Assembly (NCBI GenBank): GCA_014526335.1
Contig: JACTAT010000032.1
Coordinates: 5,692,465 to 5,756,464 of the forward strand
From: Chrysaora quinquecirrha
Lineage: Eukaryota > Cnidaria > Scyphozoa > Semaeostomeae > Pelagiidae
Reading direction: 5' to 3'
DNA length: 64,000 nt
Within the stretch, counting starts at the first letter, position 1; each line of letters begins with the position of its first letter. Of this stretch, positions 22,801 through 33,200 are shown one piece after another. Both the position numbers and the translations under genes were made by a program. Below the pieces are notes generated by a model. The model did no database searches, was not told the DNA's origin, and saw only the letters and a program-made list of their open reading frames with translations.

Positions 22801-23789
22801 TATATGATTAGTTTTTGTAATATTCATAGAAATATACCAAAAAGTGTCCGAAGTCACCCCGGTTGACGGTAATACGACCAATAATCATTACATATTAACA
22901 TGATAATGACTTACTTATTCTCAGGATGGCAACATGGATGAATGATACCATTCATATCCAAATATAAATTATCAAATTCAATGTCATTTGGATTTGGTGC
23001 TGTAGTGTCAATAGGAACTCTGTTACCATCTACATCAACTGGCTACAAAATAAAATAAGAATTGTCTCTAAATAGTTGCAGCATATTATGGTGTTATCTC
23101 TGAGGGAGCAATATACAAACATGTCCAGAAAGCATATGACAGTTGAATTAAACTACATCAGGTGCCAATCTGGGGAGGTTACTTGAATAAAGCCCTGGCC
23201 GAACGCTCCTAGCTTTTCTCCCAACAACATCCACCATTGTTGGGAGTCATTTGTTGGATCAATTCAGACACCCATGTTGGGAATTGTTGCCTGTTGTTGG
23301 AAGTTGCTGGCTGAAGTTTGATTTGATAAAAAATGTTTGGGATTAAGGACCCTATGGTCTTGTCACGCAAACTCCTTCTTGTGCAACAGCATGTTTGCTT
23401 AAAATGTTTGGAGTGGTTGGCCAACCCTAACAACATTTAATACTAAATGTGGTGAAACAGCTGTGGGAGACTAGATTGGAGATTCCCATTATGGGCAGAA
23501 CGAACAGGCCTGCAATCTGTGGCTTTTCGTAGCTTTTTTTAAATTAGGAACATGAAATTCATAAACAAGATGTGGAATATCAATATCAGTAGGCCTATAT
23601 ATTTTGGATTGATGAAAAGGAAGCCATTTTTTGCTGAGCAAAGACCAAACAAAAGTGAACTCAAGGTTTAGTTTTTTCTATTGACAATTAAAAGATATAT
23701 AAAACATCCTATACCTTCTGCTCAACTGCATGGACGACTATTGACGGATATTTTCTTGACAACCATCTGAAGAAAGCTGGAACTCCCAT
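19868..23789 (-). CDS. XRN2: XRN2 5'-3' exoribonuclease, first six exons (3' part missing)
   Basis: Exons 23789-23715, 23042-22915, 21438-21382, 20864-20810, 20239-20178 and 19917-19868 join in phase and encode about 142 residues. The start [19 protein letters not shown] is the XRN family N-terminus. Then follow [55 protein letters not shown] and [15 protein letters not shown], which include the acidic metal-binding residues of LYLDMNG and AIDGV. NPND and PAPKNEDE favour XRN2 over XRN1. XRN2 is the nuclear exonuclease for rRNA and snoRNA processing and for torpedo termination. The family is about 950 residues; the remainder should follow exon 6 but the assembly shows a gap and then an unrelated transposon. 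Introns hold MITEs at 22277-22871 and 23190-23440. Confidence 0.93.
20390..20530. repeat. Repeat-like segment in XRN2 intron 4
   Basis: G-run (GGAGGGGGGGGGCTGC) on the left and C-run (AGCCCCCCAGCTACACCCC) on the right flank an AT-rich core, as in many short dispersed elements. No second copy is seen in the window. Confidence 0.3.
20598..20738. repeat. Inverted repeat with about 40-bp arms
   Basis: Left arm AAAAACAATACTATAAGAAG... and right arm ...CTTATAGTATTGTTTTT are near-perfect reverse complements over about 40 bp with a 57-bp loop. Located in XRN2 intron 4, just after exon 4. Confidence 0.85.
22277..22871. mobile_element. 595-bp MITE with GTCAACCGGGGTGACTTCGG termini
   Basis: Ends ACCGTCAACCGGGGTGACTT and AAGTCACCCCGGTTGACGGT are inverted repeats of at least 25 bp, flanked by TA on both sides. 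GGGTGACTTCGGAC recurs at the left end, and 22654-22695 holds an internal inverted pair of it. TA flanks suggest mobilisation by a Tc1/mariner-like or pogo-like transposase. No transposase remnant is seen. Confidence 0.8.
23190..23440. repeat. Dispersed repeat with CAACAATGTTGG-type palindromes
   Basis: Starts AAGCCCTGGCCGAACGCTCC and ends GGAGTGGTTGGCCAACCCTA, so the outer ends echo the CAAACGATCA family, but the interior uses TTGTTGG/CCAACAA motifs. XRN2 intron 1. Confidence 0.45.
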
Positions 23790-24067
23790 GTTTCAAGCTT
23801 CTTTCAGAAACGCGCCGCTACAAAACAACCTCCACTGACTAGGCCAAAAACTGAAAGAACGAGGCGAAGCGAGGCACAAGACAAAATACTTCATGTGTGA
23901 ATGCATGCGAACCGTGTGAATTCTCCGGAACGCGGAACTCGATTCCAAGGAACTGAGAGCTATGGTTCTTAGACGTTTTAGGGAACATTAAACTTCTAGA
24001 AAGGATGCGAATATGAGGCCAAATTTTCTAAAATAATGCAGTACGTACATTCGTGGAAGTCCGAAAA

Positions 24068-24375
24068 TTCGTACATAAATAAGAAACTCTTATAAGAAAC
24101 TCAGGCTCTCAGATAGCCAAAAATTAAAAAGCTCTTGTAGCTACTCAGTACTAAAAAAAATTATTCAGAAAGCTTTCTACTTCAGACTGTGATATACTTT
24201 GCTTTATTTTCAGTGTCTATTTTGCAGTTTAACAGTTTTGTGACTTCCAGGCATACTAGAAAGGTACTGGGATTGAAATGCGGTCATTGAAATTTGTGAG
24301 TTCAAAGCATCATTTCTGCAGCAATGCAACCCCAGTTAAGAAACTCGAGAAACTTTCAGTGTATTAAAAGTATGA
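24068..24375. repeat. MITE-like element, TATAAGAAAC family, copy 2
   Basis: CTTATAAGAAACTCAGGCTC on the left and AAGAAACTCGAGAAACTTTC on the right match the copy at 922-1232 in layout. It lies between XRN2 and the MARVEL gene. Confidence 0.45.
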
Positions 24376-24757
24376 GAAAATTAAGATGTATTAGGCCAAT
24401 TTCGTTTTGTCTTAACTCTTTTAGTCTGTACTCTCAGAGAAAGTTATAAAGACAGAAAAGGTATATACTCCAAATGATTTGTGCTGGAAAAGAAACAGAC
24501 AGAAAAGTCAACCAGATCATACATCTTTAGTTTATGAGATGAAATCTCGTAATCTCATACAAGATAACAAAAACATGAAGTTTACAAGGTTCAACTACAA
24601 CTACAAAGTAACAGTGATAGCAAAAAATAGATTGTAACAGCATTAAATGAGTGAATATTAAATGCAAAAAAGTTGTCATTTTGCAGATAAAAAACTGTTT
24701 AATGTTAAAATCAAAACAACTGATGAAATTGTGTGTATAATGCAAAGTTTACGTAAA

Positions 24758-25288
24758 TCACATCACCACAGAAAAGTCACTGGTCGGTGGAAACTTTGGA
24801 TCCTTTTGACGGAAAACAAGAAAGTGAAGTAGGGCTTCGATTCCGTAAAAACTTGCCGCGAAAAACCCGGCAACAAGGGACAGCGTAGTAGCACCAACAT
24901 GGCGGCTTCTCGGGGCAACATCAGCCAGGAGTCCACTTGCAATAAGAAACAAAAACGCTGTCAATGCTGCAAATGTCATCAAGGCTTCTGGGGCTTTGAA
25001 AATGACATGAACCCTCTCCCACAAGCTGGAAAGATGAAGGAAAATGTCAATGACGGCAAATGAGAAGGCAATCCATGCAACGACCCGAAGAAACGTGAAA
25101 CGGATGGTGGTTTCTTCGGAAGGAAGGCTTGCTGCTGCTATAAGAGTAGCGATGATTTGCACGATTTTCAATCGTCCAGTCCATTGTTTTCTCACGTACA
25201 AATCATTCCATTTCAAACAACTTGTATTTGTGCTGCTCGAAGTGTTTCCTCTGTTTTGTTCGTTTGGATCGTGTACTTGATACTGCAT
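24758..25288 (-). CDS. MARVEL-domain (CMTM-like) four-TM protein
   Basis: A single-exon 176-residue protein, start MQYQVHDPNEQNRG. After a polar 38-residue N-terminus, four hydrophobic segments lie at about 39-55 (IVQIIATLIAAASL), 66-86 (FLRVVAWIAFSFAVIDIFLHL), 98-122 (APEALMTFAALTAFLFLIASGL) and 128-158 (VGATTLSLVAGFFAASFYGIEALLHFL). Charged loops and RK/WTGRLKIVQ before the first segment follow the MARVEL/CKLF-like layout. CMTM proteins act in membrane trafficking and surface-protein stability; this protein's role is not known. Its stop lies about 970 bp upstream of the XRN2 start on the same strand. A single exon is unusual for CMTM genes and may point to a retrocopy. A myelin-MAL-type relative is an alternative. 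Confidence 0.7.
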   Translation of the reverse strand: MQYQVHDPNEQNRGNTSSSTNTSCLKWNDLYVRKQWTGRLKIVQIIATLIAAASLPSEETTIRFTFLRVVAWIAFSFAVIDIFLHLSSLWERVHVIFKAPEALMTFAALTAFLFLIASGLLADVAPRSRHVGATTLSLVAGFFAASFYGIEALLHFLVFRQKDPKFPPTSDFSVVM

Positions 25289-25843
25289 AGCTTCAGAAAA
25301 TCAAAATGCACGTTTGCAAATAGTGCCCAAAATGTTACTTCAATTTTCTTCCTTGCAAGTCACCCCAGAGGCTAGCAAAATGCGCGAATATGTATGTTTT
25401 CTTAAGACTACTTTATTTAAACTTACCAGATCTTGCAAAATTGTTGGTCGAAACGTGAAGTAAAATCATATTTCCCTGTGAAAAGCGTTTAGCGCTAACT
25501 AGCAACCAATGTCATGAATGTTTGATGAGGATGTTTGAATTTAAATTGAAGCTGTATAGAAGGATTATTCATTTAAGATCTCCACAGTGCTTGTGGTCTC
25601 TTTCATTTCGGAGCAATATACATTGAACAAGATTCAGATTATGTATTCTCGACTTTAACGTTATATTCTGACCCGACTTCTATAAACCACCGTAAACAAT
25701 TCAATTACTGTGCCACGGTGAGGATCGAAAACGATAAAACGTGCTGAAAACCAAGCCGTTTACAATATAAAAGTCATATAACAACGTAGCAAATACGTAG
25801 ATAAGATAGTTATAGTGTTTCTTGTCACGCCGAGAACATGCCA

Positions 25844-26253
25844 TACACCCTTTTTTTTTATAAAGAACCACTCTAAAAGGAACCTACATGTAGAGGGCCC
25901 GAAAATTTAAAAAACTTATACTACTAAAGAGAAAATCATGAAGGAACTTTTCAATGTTGAATACTTTTATCGCTGCAAATAATCAAGAATTTGAAAGCCG
26001 GTTCCATTCATTTGCAGTCGAAAATCACATAAATTGTACGTTACAAATGTATCAAATGTTTCCTTGAGTAGTCTCGAGCTTTGCTCACCACATGCAAGTG
26101 TCTCTCTCTTTTATTGTTAAGACCACTATATGTGAAGTTAAAATTAAGGAACTATTAAGGAGCTTTTTGAACTACAATTGCCTCAAAAGAGGTCCAAAAA
26201 TAAGGAACTCTAAGAACTAGGTCTTGAGGTAGGTTCCTTATGAAAAAAAGTGT
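25844..26253. repeat. MITE-like element, TATAAGAAAC family, copy 3
   Basis: Left end TACACCCTTTTTTTTTATAA..., right end GGTTCCTTATGAAAAAAAGTGTA, inverted. Matches the copy at 61962-62352 in length and ends. Confidence 0.7.
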
Positions 26254-26972
26254 AAAATTCAAATCCAAATTGCATTTACTATCCTTTGCCTTACTTTTGA
26301 TAAAGCTGATATTATGCTACAGAATGTTTTTCTCTTTTCTTGACTATCCATACTATAATTACTATTATACTATCATATCCTATACACGCAGTTTTTTTAT
26401 AAGCAACTTCACTTGGGCCTTGTTAAAAAAGTTGCTAATTCTTGGACCTCTTATGGTCACCTTTTAGTAGCAAAAGTTGCTTTGTAGTTGCTTAATTTCT
26501 ATTGTACATTTTTTGCCCTAAGAATAGTATAGAGGCTACAAAAACAGCAAAATTTGGACTTATCGCCCCCATAACGCTAGAAAACCTAGTATACAGCAAA
26601 GAAACGTTATAAATAACATCAGTCAAACACTACCATGTAATCATTACCATTTAGAGACTCTGTATTGAAAGTTGAATGGAAACCCCTCGTTGAAATGCTG
26701 CACATGATGAGTAATTTTCCGTTGATATGCGAGTTTTTGACGGCCAATCAATGGAAATAGCTTCTATGTTGATCAATCCTCGATTGCTTGCAATGATATA
26801 AAATATTTAAAATTTTAAATGGTGCTTAGGTTTTTTTCCTGTGATACTATACGTTACTTAAAGTTAAGTTTTAGACCTTCTACATCTTGGTTGCTATTCT
26901 GTGCTTCACGATACTACACAACACAATAATATAAGAGTACAGTGCTACATGCTAATACTGCACCTTATGAAA

Positions 26973-27345
26973 CGTACTATACTTCACAACTACTGGATGC
27001 TACTACTGGCTGCCTGTGTAGCAGGTTGCAAGGTAAAAAGCTAGTCTTCTGTAATATCATCATCGAAATCAAAATGATAATTAATATTAATCTACATAAA
27101 GAAAATACTATGCTTATACTATACTTTACGATACTATACTTCACAGCTACTAGATGGTATACTGCTGTCTGCTTGGGTAGCAGGTTGCAAGGTAAAAAGC
27201 TAGTCTTCTGAAATAAATATCAATCCATAAAATCAAAATGATAATTAATTTACATAAAGAAAATACTATGCTTATACTATACTTTACGATACTATACTTC
27301 ACAGCTACTGGATGGTATACTGCTGCCTGCCTCGGTAGCTGACTA
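26973..27345 (+). repeat. 158-bp tandem repeat, about 2.4 copies
   Basis: ACTATACTTCACA(G/A)CTACT recurs at about 26974, 27133 and 27291; GTAGCAGGTTGCAAGGTAAA recurs in the first two units. Divergence between copies is low. Confidence 0.85.
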
Positions 27346-27807
27346 CATGCCCTAAAAATTTGCTGCCCAAAAAAATAAGAGAGTTTTTCCAAACCCAAAA
27401 AAGTAAGGGAATCCAAAATTTCAGACCCAAAAAAATAAGCCGAGCCCCCCTGTTAGAATTTTTTCAAGTACACTCCCTGGGAGTACATGTAACCACAGGC
27501 AGCAAACAAGCACACTGCTATTGAAACGATACGTGAAACAAAGTCTGAGAAACAAAAAACTTTGTATTTGGATACTAAATCATTTAATCAGGTATATATA
27601 TCCGACATCAGTTTTGACATAATTGGCTAAGTACATATAGATTATCTTATAATTAGAATATGGAAAATAAATAGAAACAAAAATAGTTGCAGACGCTTGT
27701 ATCTTAGGAATTATGTACCCTTAAATGTTCCCTTGAATCCTAGGGTATATTATTCAAACGAAAGATGATTTTTGGGAAAAGAAGTACTTTAGATCTTGAT
27801 GATTATA

Positions 27808-28395
27808 CAGGGTGGCCCAAAAAGGGACCCCCCTTAAGCAAATAATTTCTGAATAATTTTTCTCAAGGAAGAATTTTATAAAATTTATACAAGGTAATAT
27901 TCAGGTCAGGTGCAATATCGTGTAGAATAATCGTGGTGATATGAGCTTCCATCTTGGCGCAATTAGACATTAAATATATGATGTCCCAAAATCTGCTGTT
28001 CACATCACGTGCCACAATTGTGCGTGAAAGAGGATCATTAACCCAGTGCAAAATTGTCATGGTCATTAATGCATGGTCAGTCATATTAGAGAAGTGTACT
28101 GAGCAGAACTGAGGACATATTGAACACACCACTTGACTGAAAAAATGAGTTATTGATTTTTCTGTTTTGTTATGTAAGGATAAACAGTTGCATAATTTGT
28201 TACAGTCCTTGTATGGGTTGTCAAGTTTTAAAGTCAATTCATTCAGTGATACTAACCCATATCATTATGATATTTGCAAGAAATATCTCACTTGAGTTGA
28301 ATATCATGTAGTATTAATTTCATGGAATTCCTACTTAAGAATAAATTATTAATAAATTATTTAGTTAGGGGGTCCCTTTTTTTTGGGCCACCCTG
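27808..28395. mobile_element. 588-bp TA-flanked element with CAGGGTGGCCCA termini
   Basis: Left CAGGGTGGCCCAAAAAGGGA, right TCCCTTTTTTTTGGGCCACC plus CTG, inverted over about 28 bp, with TA on each side. The minus-strand frame at 27863-28237 (124 codons) matches no transposase I recognise, so I treat it as non-autonomous. Confidence 0.75.
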
Positions 28396-28728
28396 TAGTA
28401 AAATACAGTGTTCAGGTTTTGCTCAGCTAAAGCAAGAGCAAAGATACTTTCAGTTAAACTGTTAACTGTTTTAACTCTCATATCTTGCTATACGATCGTG
28501 ATTTTCAAACTCTAAAAAAAATCTGAAAACTCTTCCATTTGCAAGGGAAATGTGTGTCATGTTTTTAACATCGACTTTTGTTCCTTTAAACCCCATAATA
28601 TTTAGATTGGTGAATCAAGTAAAAAATCATATGAAAAATTAGGAAATTGCAAAGAATGCAACTACTCAACTACTGTTCAGTTATTAAACTACAATACAAA
28701 AATATACATTAACTAAATAGATTTTAAG

Positions 28729-28761
28729 GAAAGTAGAGTAATTTACTCTACTTTCCTTTGG
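28729..28761. repeat. 16-bp-arm palindrome
   Basis: AAGGAAAGTAGAGTAA, one base, then TTACTCTACTTTCCTT: perfect arms around a single T. Confidence 0.85.
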
Positions 28762-30216
28762 GTGAAATTTTAGCTTAACACCCGCATTAGTACTACTCCA
28801 CTTACGGCTCAAGAACGATCATGTCCTATGGTAACAAAGGTTCCAGGACACTAGGACATTCCCAAAACATGACTTTGTTCTGAATTTGGAGCCACCTTAT
28901 CGCCAAAACCGGTAATTATCCCCTTTCACATTTTGGTGTTTCAAAATACGTTGATGACAATTAATCTTTTAACAAGGTTCTTCATAACTATTGTAATTGC
29001 ATGCACTGGTCTTTTTAGTGGCAATATAGCAATTTTACAATGTAGGGGGGGGGGGTTCTTGGCTTAATATTGAGTAGGGGTCCACCACTAGGTAATTCAA
29101 AGTGGTACTGTTGGCGAGACTAATTTTTAAGACAATGATACCACTGGCTAGACCGTAGCTTGATTTGTATTCAAAACTGCTACCCTTGCCTAGATTTATT
29201 TCCAAACCATTCGAGTCAGCATATATCTCAAAATTGCTAGTTTTTAAGCCTGAAGTTTTAAAGGTCGATTTGTTTCTTTAACTAGTTATCAACAGAAGTG
29301 AGCAGGATGAAATTTATACTTTCAAAGGCTACTTAAGCTGAAAGCATGAGAGTTTTGTAGACCAACATTGTCAAATATGATACCCTTGGCTAGACTAGAA
29401 GTCCGAAAATGTATACACTTGAGCGCGGCCTTTCCCAGGTACCTTTACTATGGAAGAGCCCCAGTGGATGGCACCTGGTAGAACCGGGAAAGATTGCCAA
29501 CAAACTTGAGTTACATCTGGACATAGGCGGTAGGGTAGCACCGTTAATCTAGATATGCCTTGAAAAACATCGCGCGAAAGTTCAACGGTAAACAGTTTTG
29601 TGTCGTCCTAAACTTTTGTATTGGCCTGGTATCATTTGAAGGTTTTTAAAGGGATCTTAGCAAAGGTGGAATCGAGTTTTACAGTACTTGACCGCCCCTG
29701 ACGGCCGTACACCGCAAGCCGCAATATAGAAAAAAGTTTTTTATAAGTACGTTGTTTGCCTTGACAGACTGCATTTAATACTAATATTTCTTGGGAGACT
29801 GCCCCTCCCAAAAATATTCCAAAGTTCTGTCTATCCCATCCCTTAAAGCAAAGTTCAACCTGCCATGTTAAAGAACCTCGAATAATTACTTTTGCAAGCG
29901 TCGAATCCTATCCGTACCCGTTTGGATCCGATCAAGACCGTTTACACGAGACCTTTTCGGGATCGGATCCGTGCGGGATCACTTTCGAAAGCGACCTCGT
30001 ACGGTTACGTATAGCAGATCCTAACGGGATCGGATCCACCAGGTCCCGTATAAACGCGAGGCCTATCCGTACCAGTTTGGGCGATCCTGTGTAAACGGGG
30101 TCTAAATCTGTTTTTCAGAACGGGCTTTCCTCAACTTCAAATATATAACTTTGAAGCTACTATATCATAGGAAGAAAATATTTCCCAATAACTAAAAAAC
30201 TAAGAATTTAATTTAC

Positions 30217-33200
30217 TTATTTAGTTTCCTTTTTCATTTGATCACCATCTTTTAATTCTTCGTTATTATCTTCTTCATTATCATTTTGTTCTATCATTGG
30301 AATCTCGTCGTCACTTAAAAGTTCTTGAGTAATGTCCTCTCGATTCGATCCATAATACACATATTTATAGAAGTAGGCCATGATGCTGAATATTGCTGAG
30401 ACAACAGCAAGAAAGGCCGCAAAAAAGTAGAATTCTGTTGCCTGAAAGTCAGAGAAAAATTCTCTCAAACCTCGTGAAAAAAACATTGATCGATATTAAC
30501 AAATTAATATCAATATTAAGCCTGGTATATATATTGGCGATATATATATTTATATAGCCTAAAGTAGCAGCGCCAGTGCTGAGACACGGCTATACCAGTG
30601 CTGAGAAAGTGTTGCGACGTTTTTTTTCCATACAGTCAAAAGTGGCGGGGCAAGTACAGAGACATAGCTGTACCAGTGCAGTGAAAGTGACTGCTATAAA
30701 ATGTTCTCATAATTGCTAGCAATTGGTTGGATTGTTGCAGTCATTCATGTGCTCAATGAGAACAAAGGCAGGTTTCACAAACACGTCTCCAGAGGCTGCG
30801 ATGCATAGGGCCGAGAAAGTTAAACCAAATTCAAGTTTTTATGTCGGCACTACCGCGGTAGAGCAACTGCCCAGCCAAGGTGGAGCTACCGTAAGGAAAT
30901 GTTTCCATTAAAACTAAAAATTTCGCAGCACTGGCACAGCCACTTTTGACTATATGGAAACCAGGCTTTAATAAAACAAATATCAATAAATATCACTTTC
31001 AAAAAAATAATCATGATCTTCCAACTGCGAAGTTATTCTCGGAAAAGGTATTTCGTCTACTTCACAATACAGTAATCCCGCATATTAAAATTTTCGTGAA
31101 GAATTTCCAAAAATGAAAGCCAGCAAGACAGCAAGCAAGACAACAAGCAAGCAAGCAAGCCAACAAGCAAGCCAGTAAGTAAGCAAGCAAGCAAGTAAAC
31201 AAGCAAGCAAGCAAGAAAGCCAGCAAGCAAGCCAACAAGCAAGCAAGCCAGCAAAAAAGCCAGCCAGCAAGAAAGCCAGCAAGCAAGCCAACAAGCAAGC
31301 AAAGAAGCAAGCAAGCGAGCAAGAAAACCAACAAGCAAGCCAACAAGCAAGCAAGCACGGCCCCCTGAAAAGCAGTTCTTTTGAACTGACGGGGCTACCG
31401 TGCATAAAGAAGTAAAAATAATAATAAAAAGCAGAAAAGCCAGCAAGCAAGCAAGCAAGCAAGCCAACAAGCAAGCCAGTAAGCTAGCAAGACAGCAAGC
31501 AAGCAAGCAAGCAAGCAAGCAAGACAGCAAGTAAGCAAGCAAGCAAGCGAGAAAGCAAGCAAGCAAGCCAACAAGCAAGCCAGTAAGCAAGCAAGCAAGC
31601 ACGCCAGCAAGCAAGCAAGCAAGACAGCAAGCAAGCAAGCAAGACAGCAAGCAAAAAAGCCAGAAAGCCAGCAAGCAAGCCAACAAGCAAGCAAGCAAGA
31701 AAGCCAGTCAGCAAGCAAGCAAGCAAGCAAGAAAGCAAGCAAGCAAGCCAACAAGTAAGCCAGTAAGCTAGCAAGACAGCAAGCAAGCAAGCAAGCAAAA
31801 GAAGTGAATAAGAATAAAGCCTTGAGATTTACCCCTTTTCTGCTCATATAAAGCTTCACTAGTCACCCCAGCGATATAATGCAAGATATGCTTCGCTGCT
31901 GTTTAATGCAATGCAAATTAAAAACTTTCTTACCATGTCTTCGGTTAATTTGACACCAGCCAAAATCACAACAAGCAAGTTTCCAAACGAAACTGTCAAC
32001 AACCAAGCGGCCATAATGCAGGATTTCATACTTGGTGGAGACTATAAAATAAAAAAAAAGCTGCTACAGAACCAAGGGCTATATCAGTTTTAAAAATGAT
32101 CTATGAGGTTTATGGCAATTCTCTTTGTCTTTTGAGATGAGATTGGATTTACTGAGATTCATAAAGATTTACATAATAATTTCTTCAACTTTCTAGATAA
32201 TTTAAAATTTGCCTTTGCAAAATTTCTTTCATAACGAATCTACAAATGACCGAGTTTGGTGTCGAAAGAGCACACGGACTTTTCTTTCAATAGTTGTCTA
32301 AACACAGTCTTGCATAGGCGAATCAAGATTTGTGCATATGTGCAGAAACTAAAGTCAGATATAACGTAATACTGCGAACTTGTCGGTATAACGTACCTAA
32401 ATATCTGGTAAATTGAACAACGAATTCTATACACATGTTTGCAAGTCAATACGTACTGTGGTGGATACGCATTATACTGTTGTGGGTTTCTTTGCTTGAT
32501 GTGGTGGGTCTTTTGTTGTTCGCTGGGGTCGATAGCTACGCACTACTGTGGTGGGTTATTATGCTTGATGTGGGGATTTTTGCTCAAAGTGATAGAAACG
32601 CCCTACTGCAGTGAGTTATTATGCTTGATTTACGTGGAGTCTTTTTTGTCCGATATGATGGGTTATTGTTTTATGTGGTGATTTTTTTGCTGCGTGTGGT
32701 GGAAACGCAGAACTTTTGTGGCTTATTATGCTCAGTGTGGTGGTTGTTTGCTTGATGTGGTTGATGCGCACTACTGTTGTGAGTTATTATGCTTGATGTG
32801 AGATGGGTTTTTTGTCGTTAGATGCGGTTGATACGCGCTGTTGTGATGTTATGCTTCATTTGGTGATTTTCTTCTTAATGCGGTAGAAACGCATTACTGT
32901 GGTGAGATATTATGCTTGATGTGGTGTTGACCTGATGGACACGGTGGGTATTTTGCTTGAAACGGCTATTAGGACTCAGCGGCCCCAGCCCCGGCACTCA
33001 TCCTCCAGCAAAAAATTTCATCCTTTATAATTGTCACAAATATTGAAAAAGAAGTACTGTTAAGGTAGCTGGAGGATTACAAGTCTTTACAAGTATACCC
33101 CATTCCTATTAATTTATGTCTGTGAGAATACAAACCCGAGTCTTAAAGAACAAAGATATTCAGACAAACAAATAGGGCCGGGGGCTACAGGGCCGGCTGC

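Larger units (their letters stand above)
25289..30216. other. Intergenic, repeat-rich, no host gene seen
   Basis: Between the MARVEL gene and the 3' end of SLC15A. Contains a MITE (25844-26253), a 158-bp tandem array (26973-27345), a TA-flanked element (27808-28395) and a short palindrome (28729-28761). At 29880-30110, repeated GGATCGGATCC and CCGTTTACACG motifs suggest another short element. The rest, including 28762-29880, shows nothing recognisable. Confidence 0.6.

Noticed and set aside
27863..28237. 124-codon minus-strand ORF inside the CAGGGTGGCCCA element
   Set aside because: No transposase motif is visible; the length alone could occur by chance, so not called as a gene.
31057..31859. 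Several long minus-strand ORFs rich in Leu, Ala and Cys
   Set aside because: They are translations of a CAAG microsatellite in three frames; no start, domain or splice support.
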